A stretch of 64,000 nt of DNA from Bacteroidota bacterium (GTDB taxonomy: Bacteria; Bacteroidota; Bacteroidia; Bacteroidales; UBA10428), in contig JAEZZA010000034.1 of NCBI GenBank assembly GCA_023442525.1, positions 153,743 to 217,742 of the forward strand, written 5' to 3'. The notes beneath the pieces were generated by a model that did not search any database, was not told the origin of the DNA, and saw nothing but the letters and a program-made list of their open reading frames with translations. This document shows, piece by piece, positions 18,798 through 28,766 of the stretch. The stretch's first letter is position 1, and every line of letters starts with the position of its first letter. Made by a program: the position numbers and the translations under genes.

Positions 18798-21700
18798 TTA
18801 AAACGTTAGATTAATACCAACTAAGTAATTACGGGTAGATGGCGTATTGGTACCAATAGTCAGCACACGCCTTGGGTAAGTCCCGGTTGTAGCAGCATTT
18901 TCATTGCCGTAGGAGTTTGTCTCCGGATCCATACCGGTTTCATCCTTAAAGGGTGAAAAGAAGACAAAGGGATTCTGGGCAGTTGCATAAATTCTCATTG
19001 ACTTAATGCCAATCTTATCTATTAAATTGCCACCCAAAGTATAGCCGAGGGTTATGGTTCTGATTTTCATATATCCAGCATCGAAATAGCCAAGAGTAGT
19101 GCCGTATTTCGGGTTGTCACCGGATAAGGGACCTTTGGGATTAGGATATTTGGCTCCGGTGTTCTCCGGTGTCCAGTAATCAACTTTCACATTGCCTCTT
19201 CTTCCAGTCATCAGGTTAAGATAACCCGAAGCAGAATGAAGCGTGCTAACCAGCACACCGCCATGTTTGAATGAACCAACAACAGCCAGGTCAAATCCTT
19301 TATAAGCCAAACGGGTATTAAAACCACCCTGAAATTTCGGATCGGCATTGATGATCTGGCGGTCTGCATTTCCGATCTGCCTTACCGGAGTTCCATCATC
19401 ATTGTAATCACCTGTATATAGTACCTTTATCATACCAACCGTTCCGGCAGATCCTTCGAGATTAGACAGGTAGGGATCATCTTCCTGCCACAGCCCGATT
19501 TTCTTGAAGTCAAATATGACATTTAGCGGATGGCCGACAAACCACCAGTTGGCTTCATTCCGGGTTTCACCGGTAGCCAGTTTGGTGATCTCGTTTTTAT
19601 TGGTATAGAAGTTCAATCCGACCGACCACGTAAATCCGTTGTAGTTTTGAAGAATTGTTCCATCCAATGATATTTCAACTCCCTTATTCTCCATTTCTCC
19701 AATATTCGACATAATTGTGGTAACGCCGTTTGTTGCTGGAAGCGATAAGGGTAACAACAGATCTTTGGTAATTGTTTTATAATATTCTACAGTACCTGAA
19801 ATCCGGTCAAAGAACAAGCCGAAGTCCAAACCATAGTTCCATGTTTCGGAGAACTCCCATCCTAAAACAGGATTCGGCAATTCATTAACCAGGTACCCGG
19901 TTGCGTATGCAGAGCCAAAATTGTAATCCCTGGTTCCTAAAAGACCGAATGTTTTATAAGGGTCAATAGCCTGATTTGAGGTTTGACCGTATCCTACACG
20001 TAATTTTAATGCACTGACGGGATCAACATTCTGCATAAATGTTTCGTTGGCGATATTCCAGCCTGCAGAAACTGCCGGATAAGTATGCCATTTATGGCCT
20101 TCAGCAAGTACGGAAGACCCGTCGGAACGAAGCGCAACACTAACCATATAGCGGTTATCATATGAATACATTGCTCTCCCCATCCATGATAAAATACCCC
20201 TTAGCTGATAGTCCTGGTAAGGCAATCCTTGAGGATCATTTGTTGTTCTGAGGGTGATTTCACCACGGGCATAACCCAGATTATAAAACTGGAAGGCATC
20301 GGTAGGAATATTACGTGCCAACACGTTCGAACGGGTATATTTGCTCTGTTCTGCAGAGTAAAGTGCTACCAGGTTAACCTGGTGTTTATCGTAGAAAGTG
20401 CGGTCATAACTCAGTATGTTTTCAACAACCCACCTGGTATTATGAACATTATTAATGGATGCTGATGATTCGGTTTCCTCGTTATAAGCGCCTACTCCTC
20501 TTCCGGTATAGTCGCCATCATTAACCTGCCTATAGCTCAAACCGGCGTTCATGCGGTACTTAAGGCCTTCAATCCAGGGAATTTTTACTTCACCATAGAT
20601 TGAGTTAATGGTTTGATAGGTTCTGGATTCACTCAGGTATTCCTCATCAAGACCATTAATTACGTCCTTTGTCCAAACAAACACATCATCGTTGGCCATT
20701 CTGACAGTTCTTTTTAATGAACCATCTGCGTTGTAGGGATCAACAAGTGGTGACATTTGCAGGATTCCATATAAATTGATCTGGTTGCCGGTATTCACAG
20801 AATAATTATTGGTTGAGCTCAGTCCGAAAGTGAAGTTTTTACCTACCTGCTGGTCAAAAGCAGCCCTCAAATTCAGTCGCTCATATCCCTGTGTTGGTAT
20901 TACAGCCTGTTCGTTATAATAGCCAATACCGAAATTATAGGATCCCTGTTCGGTACCACCTGAAATTCCTAAGTTATGGCTGTTTACGGAACCATTCCTG
21001 TAAAACAGATCCTGCCAATCCGTATTTGTATCATCAAATTCATCCGGACCATTGGAATATTGATCGCGGGTAGCTCGCAACGCAGCCAGTTCAGGACCGT
21101 CCATCATGGGAAATGGTGCAAATATCTTTTTCAGTCCGTAATAGCCGCTATAGTTTATCGTTGCTTTCTGACCTTTGGTGCCCTTATTGGTAGTTATAAG
21201 TATAACCCCATTGGCACCGCGTGAACCGTATATAGCTGTTGCTGAAGCATCCTTAAGGATGTCGATGCTTTTAATGACATTGGGATCAATATCGCTGAGT
21301 GATCCACCAAAGGGAATACCATCGAGTACTACAAGAGGATCATTGGTTGCGTTTATCGAACGGGTACCACGTATGCGGATCTGCATGGCAGCACCTGGTT
21401 TGGAAGACACCTGCGACATTTCAACACCTGAAATACGACCCTGTAATGCGGATGTAATGTTAGATGCCGGGACTTCTTTAACGGTAGCTTCTTTCACAGT
21501 AGCAACAGATCCGGTCACTGCTTCCTTTCGCTGTGTACCGTAACCAATTACAACTACTTCATCGAGCGCGGTAAAATCTTCCGACATGGTAACGTTAATT
21601 ACAGTCCTGCCTTCGACGCCTATGGTCTGTGTAACATATCCGATATACGAGAAAACCAGGTTCGAAGTCGGAGAACTCGCCTGGATGGAATATTTGCCGT

Positions 21701-21947
21701 CCAGGTTGGTAACAACACCCGTGTTGGTTCCTTCTGTCATTACATAAACTCCGGCAAGTGCTGTGCCGGCCTCATCAGTGACAGTGCCCGTAACTGTAAT
21801 CGGTTGCAGAGCTTCGGTTTGGCCCGATATTACAGCAAACGATGCCAGTGGTAAGGCAAAGAAAAGCAATGCTGCTGATATCAGGAAAACCAACCTTTGA
21901 TTTATGTACTTTTTTCGTAAAATACATAGTTCGATTTTGTTGATCAT
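18798..21947 (-). CDS. SusC/RagA-family TonB-dependent outer-membrane transporter (xylan locus)
   Basis: This outer-membrane transporter imports oligosaccharides using TonB energy. I prefer the ATG at 21947 (1049 residues); the longer frame opens with TTG at 21974. A signal sequence precedes a carboxypeptidase-D-regulatory-like domain (TGTVTDEAGTALAGVYV), the plug with the SusC motif SGVEMSQVSSKPG and DASATAIYGSRGANGV, and a 22-strand barrel ending in an aromatic residue (GINLTF). It pairs with the SusD gene downstream. A LacI-type operator and candidate promoter lie about 170-210 bases upstream. Confidence 0.95.
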   Translation of the reverse strand: MINKIELCILRKKYINQRLVFLISAALLFFALPLASFAVISGQTEALQPITVTGTVTDEAGTALAGVYVMTEGTNTGVVTNLDGKYSIQASSPTSNLVFSYIGYVTQTIGVEGRTVINVTMSEDFTALDEVVVIGYGTQRKEAVTGSVATVKEATVKEVPASNITSALQGRISGVEMSQVSSKPGAAMQIRIRGTRSINATNDPLVVLDGIPFGGSLSDIDPNVIKSIDILKDASATAIYGSRGANGVILITTNKGTKGQKATINYSGYYGLKKIFAPFPMMDGPELAALRATRDQYSNGPDEFDDTNTDWQDLFYRNGSVNSHNLGISGGTEQGSYNFGIGYYNEQAVIPTQGYERLNLRAAFDQQVGKNFTFGLSSTNNYSVNTGNQINLYGILQMSPLVDPYNADGSLKRTVRMANDDVFVWTKDVINGLDEEYLSESRTYQTINSIYGEVKIPWIEGLKYRMNAGLSYRQVNDGDYTGRGVGAYNEETESSASINNVHNTRWVVENILSYDRTFYDKHQVNLVALYSAEQSKYTRSNVLARNIPTDAFQFYNLGYARGEITLRTTNDPQGLPYQDYQLRGILSWMGRAMYSYDNRYMVSVALRSDGSSVLAEGHKWHTYPAVSAGWNIANETFMQNVDPVSALKLRVGYGQTSNQAIDPYKTFGLLGTRDYNFGSAYATGYLVNELPNPVLGWEFSETWNYGLDFGLFFDRISGTVEYYKTITKDLLLPLSLPATNGVTTIMSNIGEMENKGVEISLDGTILQNYNGFTWSVGLNFYTNKNEITKLATGETRNEANWWFVGHPLNVIFDFKKIGLWQEDDPYLSNLEGSAGTVGMIKVLYTGDYNDDGTPVRQIGNADRQIINADPKFQGGFNTRLAYKGFDLAVVGSFKHGGVLVSTLHSASGYLNLMTGRRGNVKVDYWTPENTGAKYPNPKGPLSGDNPKYGTTLGYFDAGYMKIRTITLGYTLGGNLIDKIGIKSMRIYATAQNPFVFFSPFKDETGMDPETNSYGNENAATTGTYPRRVLTIGTNTPSTRNYLVGINLTF

Positions 21948-22142
21948 AAATTGAGTTTTTAGGGTTAAAATCAATTGATACAGGGCAATCCCTGTTTAAA
22001 TAATAAGTAGTTTAGTTAAAAGCAAAATTTTTATTCATAGCAGATAATCGGTTTGTTTTTTAGTTTTTGTCATAGGCAACAAAAAATTATATAGTTTAAG
22101 TTTATTACAAATTGATCCCAAGATACAAAAGTTTTTTCAAAC

Positions 22143-22156
22143 TGCAACCGATTGCA
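22143..22156. promoter_or_regulatory. LacI-type operator upstream of susC
   Basis: The sequence tgcaaccgattgca reads tgcaatcggttgca on the minus strand and shares 13 consecutive bases with the site at 8450-8462. Its TTGC half lies about 18 bases upstream of the candidate minus-strand -7 box tatcttgg (22118-22125). This is nearly the same geometry as at the CE15 promoter, so the same repressor should act on susC-susD. Confidence 0.75.
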
Positions 22157-22252
22157 AAAATAAATAAAATAAGTGCCTAAAACAAATAATTTAATTACCT
22201 CTAAATCAGATTGATAATATTTGGCCAATCAGTAACAATACAGTAAAAAGCA

Positions 22253-22283
22253 AAAAAAAGACGCCGATGTGGCGTCTTTTTTT
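22253..22283 (-). terminator. Intrinsic terminator of the RND efflux operon
   Basis: The core arms gacgcc (22260-22265) and ggcgtc (22271-22276) flank the loop gatgt and are extended by an A-run on one side and a T-run on the other. It lies 26 bases after the last gene of the efflux operon and separates it from susC. Confidence 0.9.
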
Positions 22284-22308
22284 ACATTATATTATTGACA
22301 GGCAAAGG

Positions 22309-22614
22309 TTAAACCTCTTTCTCTATATTCCATACAAATGCTCTTACTCCTATTTCATAGTTTATGGCATCCATCTTCTTTACTTTCTCCAGGAGAATGT
22401 CGACCTGATCGTCATTTACTATGGTAAGTGTAGCTGAATTCAATTCCGGCCAGGTATGTGTTCCCAGGCGGGGCTCCCCGGCTTTGGTTCCGGCGCCTAA
22501 TACCAGGGGCCATTGAGTAAAGCCCCTGATATTCAATTTTTCGAGCATGTATTCCACTTTCTCGGTAAGTGCCTGGTTATATATTATTAATATTGCTTTC
22601 ATTTTACATTTCAT
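22309..22614 (-). CDS. PG0541-like small protein associated with the RND transporter
   Basis: This is a cytoplasmic 101-residue protein (97 if the second ATG at 22602 is used). It resembles the PG0541 family of transporter-associated proteins, with an alternating beta-alpha pattern like ferredoxin-fold or PII-like proteins (MKAILIIYN at the start, SATLTIVNDD in the middle). It follows the pump gene by 7 bases and ends the operon. Its role is not established; a regulatory or metal/ligand-sensing role next to the pump is a guess. Confidence 0.75.
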   Translation of the reverse strand: MKCKMKAILIIYNQALTEKVEYMLEKLNIRGFTQWPLVLGAGTKAGEPRLGTHTWPELNSATLTIVNDDQVDILLEKVKKMDAINYEIGVRAFVWNIEKEV

Positions 22615-22621
22615 TTGTTAA

Positions 22622-25600
22622 TTAAGCTTCCATAAAATCGAGTTCCTCGGTTTCTTTTTTATGCCGGATTTCCGAACGGCGAACCACAACCCTGTATACA
22701 ACAGGGACAATTATCAACGTTACAAGTGTTGAAAATAAGAGTCCACCGATAACCGAGATACCCATTGGTTTCCAGATTTCCGAACCTTCACCGGTGCTTA
22801 ATGCAAGCGGAAGCATACCCAGAATTGTAGTAGCGGTAGTCATAATAACCGGACGGAGACGTGAACGCCCCGACTTAACGATAGCTTCATCCAATTCATA
22901 ATTCCTGTCGCGCATCAGGTTGATAAAGTCAACCAGTACAATTGCATTCTTCACTACAATACCTACAAGAAGAATGGCACCCAGCATCGCGATAACACTT
23001 AATACAGTATTGGTGAGCACTAACGACAGAATTACACCTGTAAACGAGAAAGGTATCGAAAGCATAATGATCCATGGCATCTTGAATGACTCAAATTGCG
23101 ATGCCATAACTATATATACAAGGATCAGACTGATCAGGAACAACAACATCAGGTCGGCCATCGATTCGGTAAGATCTTCGTAAGCACCTCCTACATCAAC
23201 AGACACACCGGCCGGAATATTAATTTTGGCAAGTTCGGCGTTAATATTGGCGGCCATGGTGCCCAAAGGCACTTTATACGGAGTTACTGAAACAGTAACC
23301 AACCTTTGGCGGCGTTTCCTTTCCACGTTCGGAGGCGACCAGAATTCTTCAACACTTCCGATTTCACCAAGCCTCAGAATTCCATTCTGTGTGGGAATTC
23401 CAATATCCTCGATATCGGAAATCGAGTTGCGGAATTCCTCATCAAATCGCACAACAATGTCGTATTCGTTACCTGATTCGCGATATTGCGAAGCCGTAAG
23501 TCCCACAATCCTGTTCCGGATCATATTGGATACTGTGGCGGTATTCAGCCCGTTCTGCGACATCTTATCCTGATCGAGTGTGATACGAAGTTCAGGTTTC
23601 GACTTTTCACGGCTTATATTTACCTCACGGGCTCCGGGCAATTTGCTGATCCTTTCAGCAATCTGGCTGGCAACTAATGAGGTGGAGTTAAAATCGTAAC
23701 CGAATATTTCCACGTCTACCGTATTTGTAGCGCCCCCCATATCTCCCTGCGAAGTGGTGACGCTGGCTTTGGCAATCTCGGGAATGGTAGCCAGGAACCT
23801 TCTCATTTCTTCTGCAATGTCAAATACCGAACGCTCTCTTTCCGAAACGGTAACTAACGCCGCTGTTACAGTAATGATATTGGTTCCCGAATTCATAAAT
23901 ATGGCATTGAAACCGGCTGCATCGTCCGATCCTGATGCCACCGAAACAATATTTTTTTCCGGAATCTTATCATCAACCCATGCTTCAATCAGGCGTGCAA
24001 TCTTCTTGGTTTCTTCAACCCTTACGCCAGCCTGGAGTTCTATCTCGGCAGTGATCTGACCCTGGTCGGCCTGGGGCATGAATTCTACCTTTACAAACAA
24101 AACAGCAAGAATTATTGAGCCTATAAATATTGCAACAGATGACAAAATAACAACCCGCTTATGACGGAGTGACCATCTTAACGTACGCGCATAAATATCG
24201 TCGAGTTTGTCAAGCATAGGAACAACCAGGCGCTCATGACTGAATCTTCCGGATTTTTTTCTTTTCGACTGTAAAACCAGCATTTTCGAGCTGAGCATCG
24301 GGGTCAGCGTGATAGCTGCAAGAGCAGAGGCTCCAATGGTTATGGTTACAATCCAGCCTAACTGGTGGAACATTATACCCATCATACCCGATACCATCGT
24401 AAGGGGGAAGAATACGGCTACAATAGTCAGTGTTGAGGCTATTACCGCAAGCCACACCTCATTGGTTGCATATATCGACGCTTCACGCGGAGTACTTCCT
24501 CTTTCGATATGTTTGGTGATGTTCTCAAGCACCACAATGGCATCGTCCACCACCATACCTATCGCTATGGAAAGTGCCGAAAGCGAAATTATATTTATTG
24601 AATTTCCGGAAACATTCAGGTAAATGAATGCGGAAATCAATGAGATCGGTATGGTTAATATGATAATGAAGGTAGCACGCCAGCGACCGAGGAAGAAAAT
24701 AACAACCAGAACCACGAAAAGAAATGCAAAAAGTAGTGTTTCAGTAAGGTTGTTAATGGAATCGGTAATATAGTCACTGGTGTCAAATAGCTTTTCGATC
24801 TTAACATCGGACGGAAGACTTTTTTGGAGCACAGCAAGCTCTTTTTGCACTTCGCGGGCAATTTTAACGGTATTGGCTCCCGATTGTTTCTGAACCATCA
24901 TGCTGATACCGGGATGGCCGTTAATCCGTTCTTCGTAATTTACCTTCTTGATGCTATCTGTCACCGTAGCCACATCGCTGACACGGATGGTTTTTCCCTG
25001 GTAATTGCCAAGTACAACATTGCGGAGAACGTCGCTTTCGGCAAATTCACCCTGTACGCGAAGCGGGTAGCTCATTTGTCCCATATCGATACTGCCAAGA
25101 GGCATATTCATATTTTCAGCTCCGATTATAGCCCCTATCTGCTCTATCGTCATATTATATGCTTCGAGTCGCCTTGGGTCGATATTAACCGTAACCTCAC
25201 GGATGGGTGTACCAAACAGGCTGATTGCACCAACTCCTTCAATACGGTTGAGGGGATTGACCACTTTTTCTTCGAGTTCGCTTTCCAGTCCGGCATACGA
25301 TTGGTCGGCTGTTACAGCGTAGAATAATATGGGCATGACGTTGGTGCTGAACTTAAAGATCACCGGATCCTCAGCTCCATCAGGAAGAAACGACGAAACC
25401 ATTGATAACGCATCACGAACATCGTTGGCTGCAGCATCCAGGCTAACTCCGTATTCAAATTCAAGTGTAATTACCGATACATTATCGCGCGAAACCGATG
25501 ATATCTCCTTCACATCGCTAACGGTATTCAGACTGTTTTCGAGGGGTTCCGAAATGTTTCTCTCCACATCAGAAGCATTTGCACCTGCATAGCTTGTGAA

Positions 25601-25741
25601 TACCATAATGGCCGGATATTCCATTTCGGGATAGAAGTCGATCGGCAGTTTCATGAAAGAATAGATACCAAACACTATAACTCCCACGAAAAGCATTATA
25701 GTGGTTACGGGCTTTTTAACTGAACTTCCGTAAATACTCAT
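22622..25741 (-). CDS. RND efflux pump, inner-membrane transporter (HAE-1/AcrB-like)
   Basis: This proton-driven pump forms the trimeric inner-membrane part of a tripartite exporter. The 1039-residue protein has the AcrB layout: a membrane segment at residues 10-30, a first periplasmic domain, a block of membrane helices with GMVVDDAIVVLENI (near 400, carrying the paired Asp residues of proton relay), a second periplasmic domain, and a C-terminal helix block with GIVVKNAIVLVDFI. It lies between the adaptor gene (33 bases) and the PG0541-like gene. The substrate cannot be read from sequence; the motif pattern fits HAE-type drug or lipid export more than heavy metals. Confidence 0.95.
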   Translation of the reverse strand: MSIYGSSVKKPVTTIMLFVGVIVFGIYSFMKLPIDFYPEMEYPAIMVFTSYAGANASDVERNISEPLENSLNTVSDVKEISSVSRDNVSVITLEFEYGVSLDAAANDVRDALSMVSSFLPDGAEDPVIFKFSTNVMPILFYAVTADQSYAGLESELEEKVVNPLNRIEGVGAISLFGTPIREVTVNIDPRRLEAYNMTIEQIGAIIGAENMNMPLGSIDMGQMSYPLRVQGEFAESDVLRNVVLGNYQGKTIRVSDVATVTDSIKKVNYEERINGHPGISMMVQKQSGANTVKIAREVQKELAVLQKSLPSDVKIEKLFDTSDYITDSINNLTETLLFAFLFVVLVVIFFLGRWRATFIIILTIPISLISAFIYLNVSGNSINIISLSALSIAIGMVVDDAIVVLENITKHIERGSTPREASIYATNEVWLAVIASTLTIVAVFFPLTMVSGMMGIMFHQLGWIVTITIGASALAAITLTPMLSSKMLVLQSKRKKSGRFSHERLVVPMLDKLDDIYARTLRWSLRHKRVVILSSVAIFIGSIILAVLFVKVEFMPQADQGQITAEIELQAGVRVEETKKIARLIEAWVDDKIPEKNIVSVASGSDDAAGFNAIFMNSGTNIITVTAALVTVSERERSVFDIAEEMRRFLATIPEIAKASVTTSQGDMGGATNTVDVEIFGYDFNSTSLVASQIAERISKLPGAREVNISREKSKPELRITLDQDKMSQNGLNTATVSNMIRNRIVGLTASQYRESGNEYDIVVRFDEEFRNSISDIEDIGIPTQNGILRLGEIGSVEEFWSPPNVERKRRQRLVTVSVTPYKVPLGTMAANINAELAKINIPAGVSVDVGGAYEDLTESMADLMLLFLISLILVYIVMASQFESFKMPWIIMLSIPFSFTGVILSLVLTNTVLSVIAMLGAILLVGIVVKNAIVLVDFINLMRDRNYELDEAIVKSGRSRLRPVIMTTATTILGMLPLALSTGEGSEIWKPMGISVIGGLLFSTLVTLIIVPVVYRVVVRRSEIRHKKETEELDFMEA

Positions 25742-25774
25742 CTCTGTAAAATTTTATAATTAAAAAACCATGGG

Positions 25775-26824
25775 CTATTCAACCCGGGTAATAAGTGAAT
25801 TATCATTTAGCCTGTCGTGTCCGGCAACAATGATCCTGTCACCTTCCTTAATCTCCGATGAGACAATTTCGAGTTTGTCGTCGTAACGTCTGCCGATTTC
25901 AACCCAGATCTTTTTAGCCACATCTTCGTTTGCAACAAATACATAGCGTTCGTTTGTGCCTTCCTGCTTAAGAACTGCAAGCGCAGGGAGAACCAGAGCG
26001 TCAACCTCTCCGAAATTAAGGCTTACACGCGCAAACATACCGGGACGCAGTTGTTCGTTATCGTTGCGGATAATTATTTCCATGGGGAAGGTGCGTGTAT
26101 CCGGATTAATGGTTGGATATACCTGCGATACTTCACCGCTGAATTTCTTTCCGGGGAAAATATCAACCGCGATGGCAGCTTTCATCCCTTTACGGGCTGA
26201 AGGATAAAACCGCTCTGAAACATTTACAGTCACCTTCAGGGGATTGATCTGCATAAGCGTTACAATAGCAGCTTTACCGGCCGTAGTATTGGGAGCACCC
26301 GAATACAACTCGCCCGATTCGAAGTATTTGCCCGTTACAATACCGTTTATCGGCGATACCAGTGTGGTATTCTTATTCATGAATTCGTAATTCGAGCGGG
26401 CTACTTCATATTGTGTTTTAACACCTTCATAGGCCTGTTCGGAAATGCTGTTGAGCTTACGTAATGTATCCATTCTTTGAAAATTGGATCGCGCGTTTTC
26501 ATACGCTTCATAAGCCTGCTGAAGCTGTGTGCGATCCATGCGTGCTATAACATCACCCTTCTTAACATAGGTTCCGACTTCAACCAGGATCTCTTCTATA
26601 CGTCCGGGTGATGCCGGGGCATAATTAATCTCCTCGTAAGCCTGCAGGTTTGCAGTAAGTTCAATATCCTGTGATACTCTGTGCTTTTCGAGCAGAGCTG
26701 TCTTTACCCTGTAAACTGTTGTATCAGCGGTAGCAGTGCTTTCCTGTGTCACAGGTTTCTGACCGCAGGATACAGCAATAGAAACAACTAAGAACAAAAC
26801 GACAAATAATTTCTGATTTTTCAT
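25775..26824 (-). CDS. RND efflux periplasmic adaptor lipoprotein
   Basis: This membrane fusion protein links the inner-membrane pump to the outer-membrane channel. The 349-residue protein has a lipoprotein signal with Cys20 (AVSCGQKP), a biotinyl-lipoyl-like half-motif (YAPASPGRIEEILVEVGTYV), a short helical hairpin near residues 100-145, the second lipoyl half (LVSPINGIVTGKYF), and beta-barrel and membrane-proximal domains. It is 23 bases after the TolC-like gene. Confidence 0.95.
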   Translation of the reverse strand: MKNQKLFVVLFLVVSIAVSCGQKPVTQESTATADTTVYRVKTALLEKHRVSQDIELTANLQAYEEINYAPASPGRIEEILVEVGTYVKKGDVIARMDRTQLQQAYEAYENARSNFQRMDTLRKLNSISEQAYEGVKTQYEVARSNYEFMNKNTTLVSPINGIVTGKYFESGELYSGAPNTTAGKAAIVTLMQINPLKVTVNVSERFYPSARKGMKAAIAVDIFPGKKFSGEVSQVYPTINPDTRTFPMEIIIRNDNEQLRPGMFARVSLNFGEVDALVLPALAVLKQEGTNERYVFVANEDVAKKIWVEIGRRYDDKLEIVSSEIKEGDRIIVAGHDRLNDNSLITRVE

Positions 26825-26847
26825 TGTAATATGAATTAATAGTGGGC

Positions 26848-28236
26848 TTAAATTTTATTGTATAATTTATTGAGTGAAGTTTGTGCCTGCAGGAGCGTGA
26901 GAACGGCCGACATATAATTGCTCTCGGCATTCAGCAGGTTATTGCTGGCCTGTGTGAGGTCCAGGCTCGACATCATTCCCTGCTGGTACTTATTCTGGAT
27001 GTTTTTATACACTCTTCCGGCAACTTCTACATTCTCTTTTTGTGTCTGGTAATTTTCCAATGCATTCTGGTAATTGTACAACATCTGATTTTTTTGCGTT
27101 TCCAGCTGCTCTCTCACCATTTCCTGATTACGTTTCGCAATGTCAAGGGCAACCTTTGCCTGGTTAACCCTGGCCCGGCGTGCCCCACCCGAAAAGATAG
27201 GAATGGAGGCATTGAATCCAGCCAGATGTTCAGGAGTCATGTCAAACCCGGTGGTGATGATCTTTTTAGTATAACTGTAAAATCCGGCAACGGTAGGGGC
27301 ATATGCCCAATTCTGCAATCCAACCTGTTTTTCTCCAAGTTTAACCATCGACTCGGTAAGCGAATAATTGATATTGTTGGTGACATCAAATGAATAATCC
27401 AGTGCAGAGGCAGGATCAATTTCATTCAATATAGTTTCCAGATTCGCATTAAGAGTGATTTTTGCCGAGGGATCAGCACCCAGCTGAAATCGGAGCATAT
27501 TATAACCCATCTGTATGGTTCTTTCAACTGATTTCTGTGCATTCTTAAGCTGGCTGACGGTAATCCTGAGCTGATCCACATCCGTTATCTCCATCAATCC
27601 GGTTTTATACATATTTTCAGTATGCTGAAGAGTTTCATTCAGATTGTTAATGTTGTCGTTCAGAATTCTCAGGTTTTGTTCCGTAAGCAGAATCATATAA
27701 TAGGAGTTGATTACTCCTTCTTTTACATCCTGTTCGGTACGGACCACGTTCTGGTTAGCCAGGTTCCGGGCAATCTTTGCCATCTCAATGCCTGCCCAGT
27801 ATTGTCCACTGAAAATCAATTGTGACACACTTACAGCTCCGCTCATTTGATTATCCATAATAATAGGTTCGGAACTAAACATGCTTCCCATCATACCTAA
27901 GACCGCCCTGTCTCCGTCATCGAACGGAGGTTTTGTAATGTCAGGTATCGGTGTTCCTTCAGAACTACTACCGAATTCGAACTTCATTTCATAATTAAAA
28001 TAGGTCATGAAGTCTAAACTTCCTGAAATCTGCGGTAAACCCGATGACCGGGCCTCACGTACCGCCTCCGTCGAAGAGGCAACTTCGCCCCGGGCATTTA
28101 ATAAAGTTTTATTATGCTGCAATGCATAATTAATTGCTTCATCAAGGGTAAGTGAATACGTTTGCTGCTCCTGGGCGTTGAGAAAACTTACGCTGAAAGC
28201 AAAAAATAAAACAAGAAAAGATTTGATCATTTTCAT
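26848..28236 (-). CDS. TolC-family outer-membrane efflux channel
   Basis: This outer-membrane exit duct has a signal peptide ending near FLNAQ and two repeats of long amphipathic helices with the family segment SLTLDEAINYALQHNKTLL at the start of the mature protein. Its 462 residues are typical. It is second in the efflux operon, 41 bases after the regulator and before the adaptor. Confidence 0.94.
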   Translation of the reverse strand: MKMIKSFLVLFFAFSVSFLNAQEQQTYSLTLDEAINYALQHNKTLLNARGEVASSTEAVREARSSGLPQISGSLDFMTYFNYEMKFEFGSSSEGTPIPDITKPPFDDGDRAVLGMMGSMFSSEPIIMDNQMSGAVSVSQLIFSGQYWAGIEMAKIARNLANQNVVRTEQDVKEGVINSYYMILLTEQNLRILNDNINNLNETLQHTENMYKTGLMEITDVDQLRITVSQLKNAQKSVERTIQMGYNMLRFQLGADPSAKITLNANLETILNEIDPASALDYSFDVTNNINYSLTESMVKLGEKQVGLQNWAYAPTVAGFYSYTKKIITTGFDMTPEHLAGFNASIPIFSGGARRARVNQAKVALDIAKRNQEMVREQLETQKNQMLYNYQNALENYQTQKENVEVAGRVYKNIQNKYQQGMMSSLDLTQASNNLLNAESNYMSAVLTLLQAQTSLNKLYNKI

Positions 28237-28277
28237 TTTGTTACTACTTAAGCGGTTTGTTACTGTATATTAACAAG

Positions 28278-28742
28278 TTACTGATTATTATATTCCTTTT
28301 TCAGATCTTCGAACCGATCCAGGTAAAAATCGAGCATATCAATCAGGTTACCAATGAAAACGGAGTTCTCAGATTGTTTATCGGCCTTTAGTTCCAATAC
28401 TTCTTTCAGGTAATCCCTTGACGTACTCAGAATGTTTTTATGCTCATCTATAAGCGAAAACTTGTCTCTTTTCCGCAACCTGAAATACCGTTTCCGATCG
28501 CCGGTGAGCGTTATGTATTCAATTGCATCTGACAGTTCCAATACTTTCAGGGCATTACTCACTGAACTCTTGCTCACCTTAAGTTCCTCAACCAACTCAT
28601 CAAATGTGTACATTTCCTTATCCATCACGGTAAGGATTCCTATTATTCGACCTGCAACCGGTTGAAATCCCTTCTTATCATAAATCCGGCCCGCGATCTC
28701 TACCAGTTCCCACTGGCGTCGAATTCTTTCTTCCGATGTCAT
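28278..28742 (-). CDS. GbsR/MarR-type transcriptional regulator of the efflux operon
   Basis: This is a 154-residue winged-helix regulator. The helix-turn-helix is near residues 45-68 (YTFDELVEELKVSKSSVSNALK), followed by a wing (YITLTGDRKRYFRL) and a C-terminal helical dimerisation region. It is the first gene of the RND operon, and a strong inverted repeat lies at its promoter (28780-28813). It probably represses the operon and is relieved by a pump substrate. Confidence 0.9.
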   Translation of the reverse strand: MTSEERIRRQWELVEIAGRIYDKKGFQPVAGRIIGILTVMDKEMYTFDELVEELKVSKSSVSNALKVLELSDAIEYITLTGDRKRYFRLRKRDKFSLIDEHKNILSTSRDYLKEVLELKADKQSENSVFIGNLIDMLDFYLDRFEDLKKEYNNQ

Positions 28743-28766
28743 TTTCTGTCTGATTTAAAATGGGCA

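Larger units (their letters stand above)
21948..22308. other. Intergenic region upstream of susC (xylan locus)
   Basis: This 361-base AT-rich gap contains, on the minus strand, the efflux operon terminator (22253-22283), the LacI-type operator (22143-22156), a candidate -7 box tatcttgg (22118-22125), and then a leader of about 170 bases before susC. I see no small gene in it. Confidence 0.7.
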
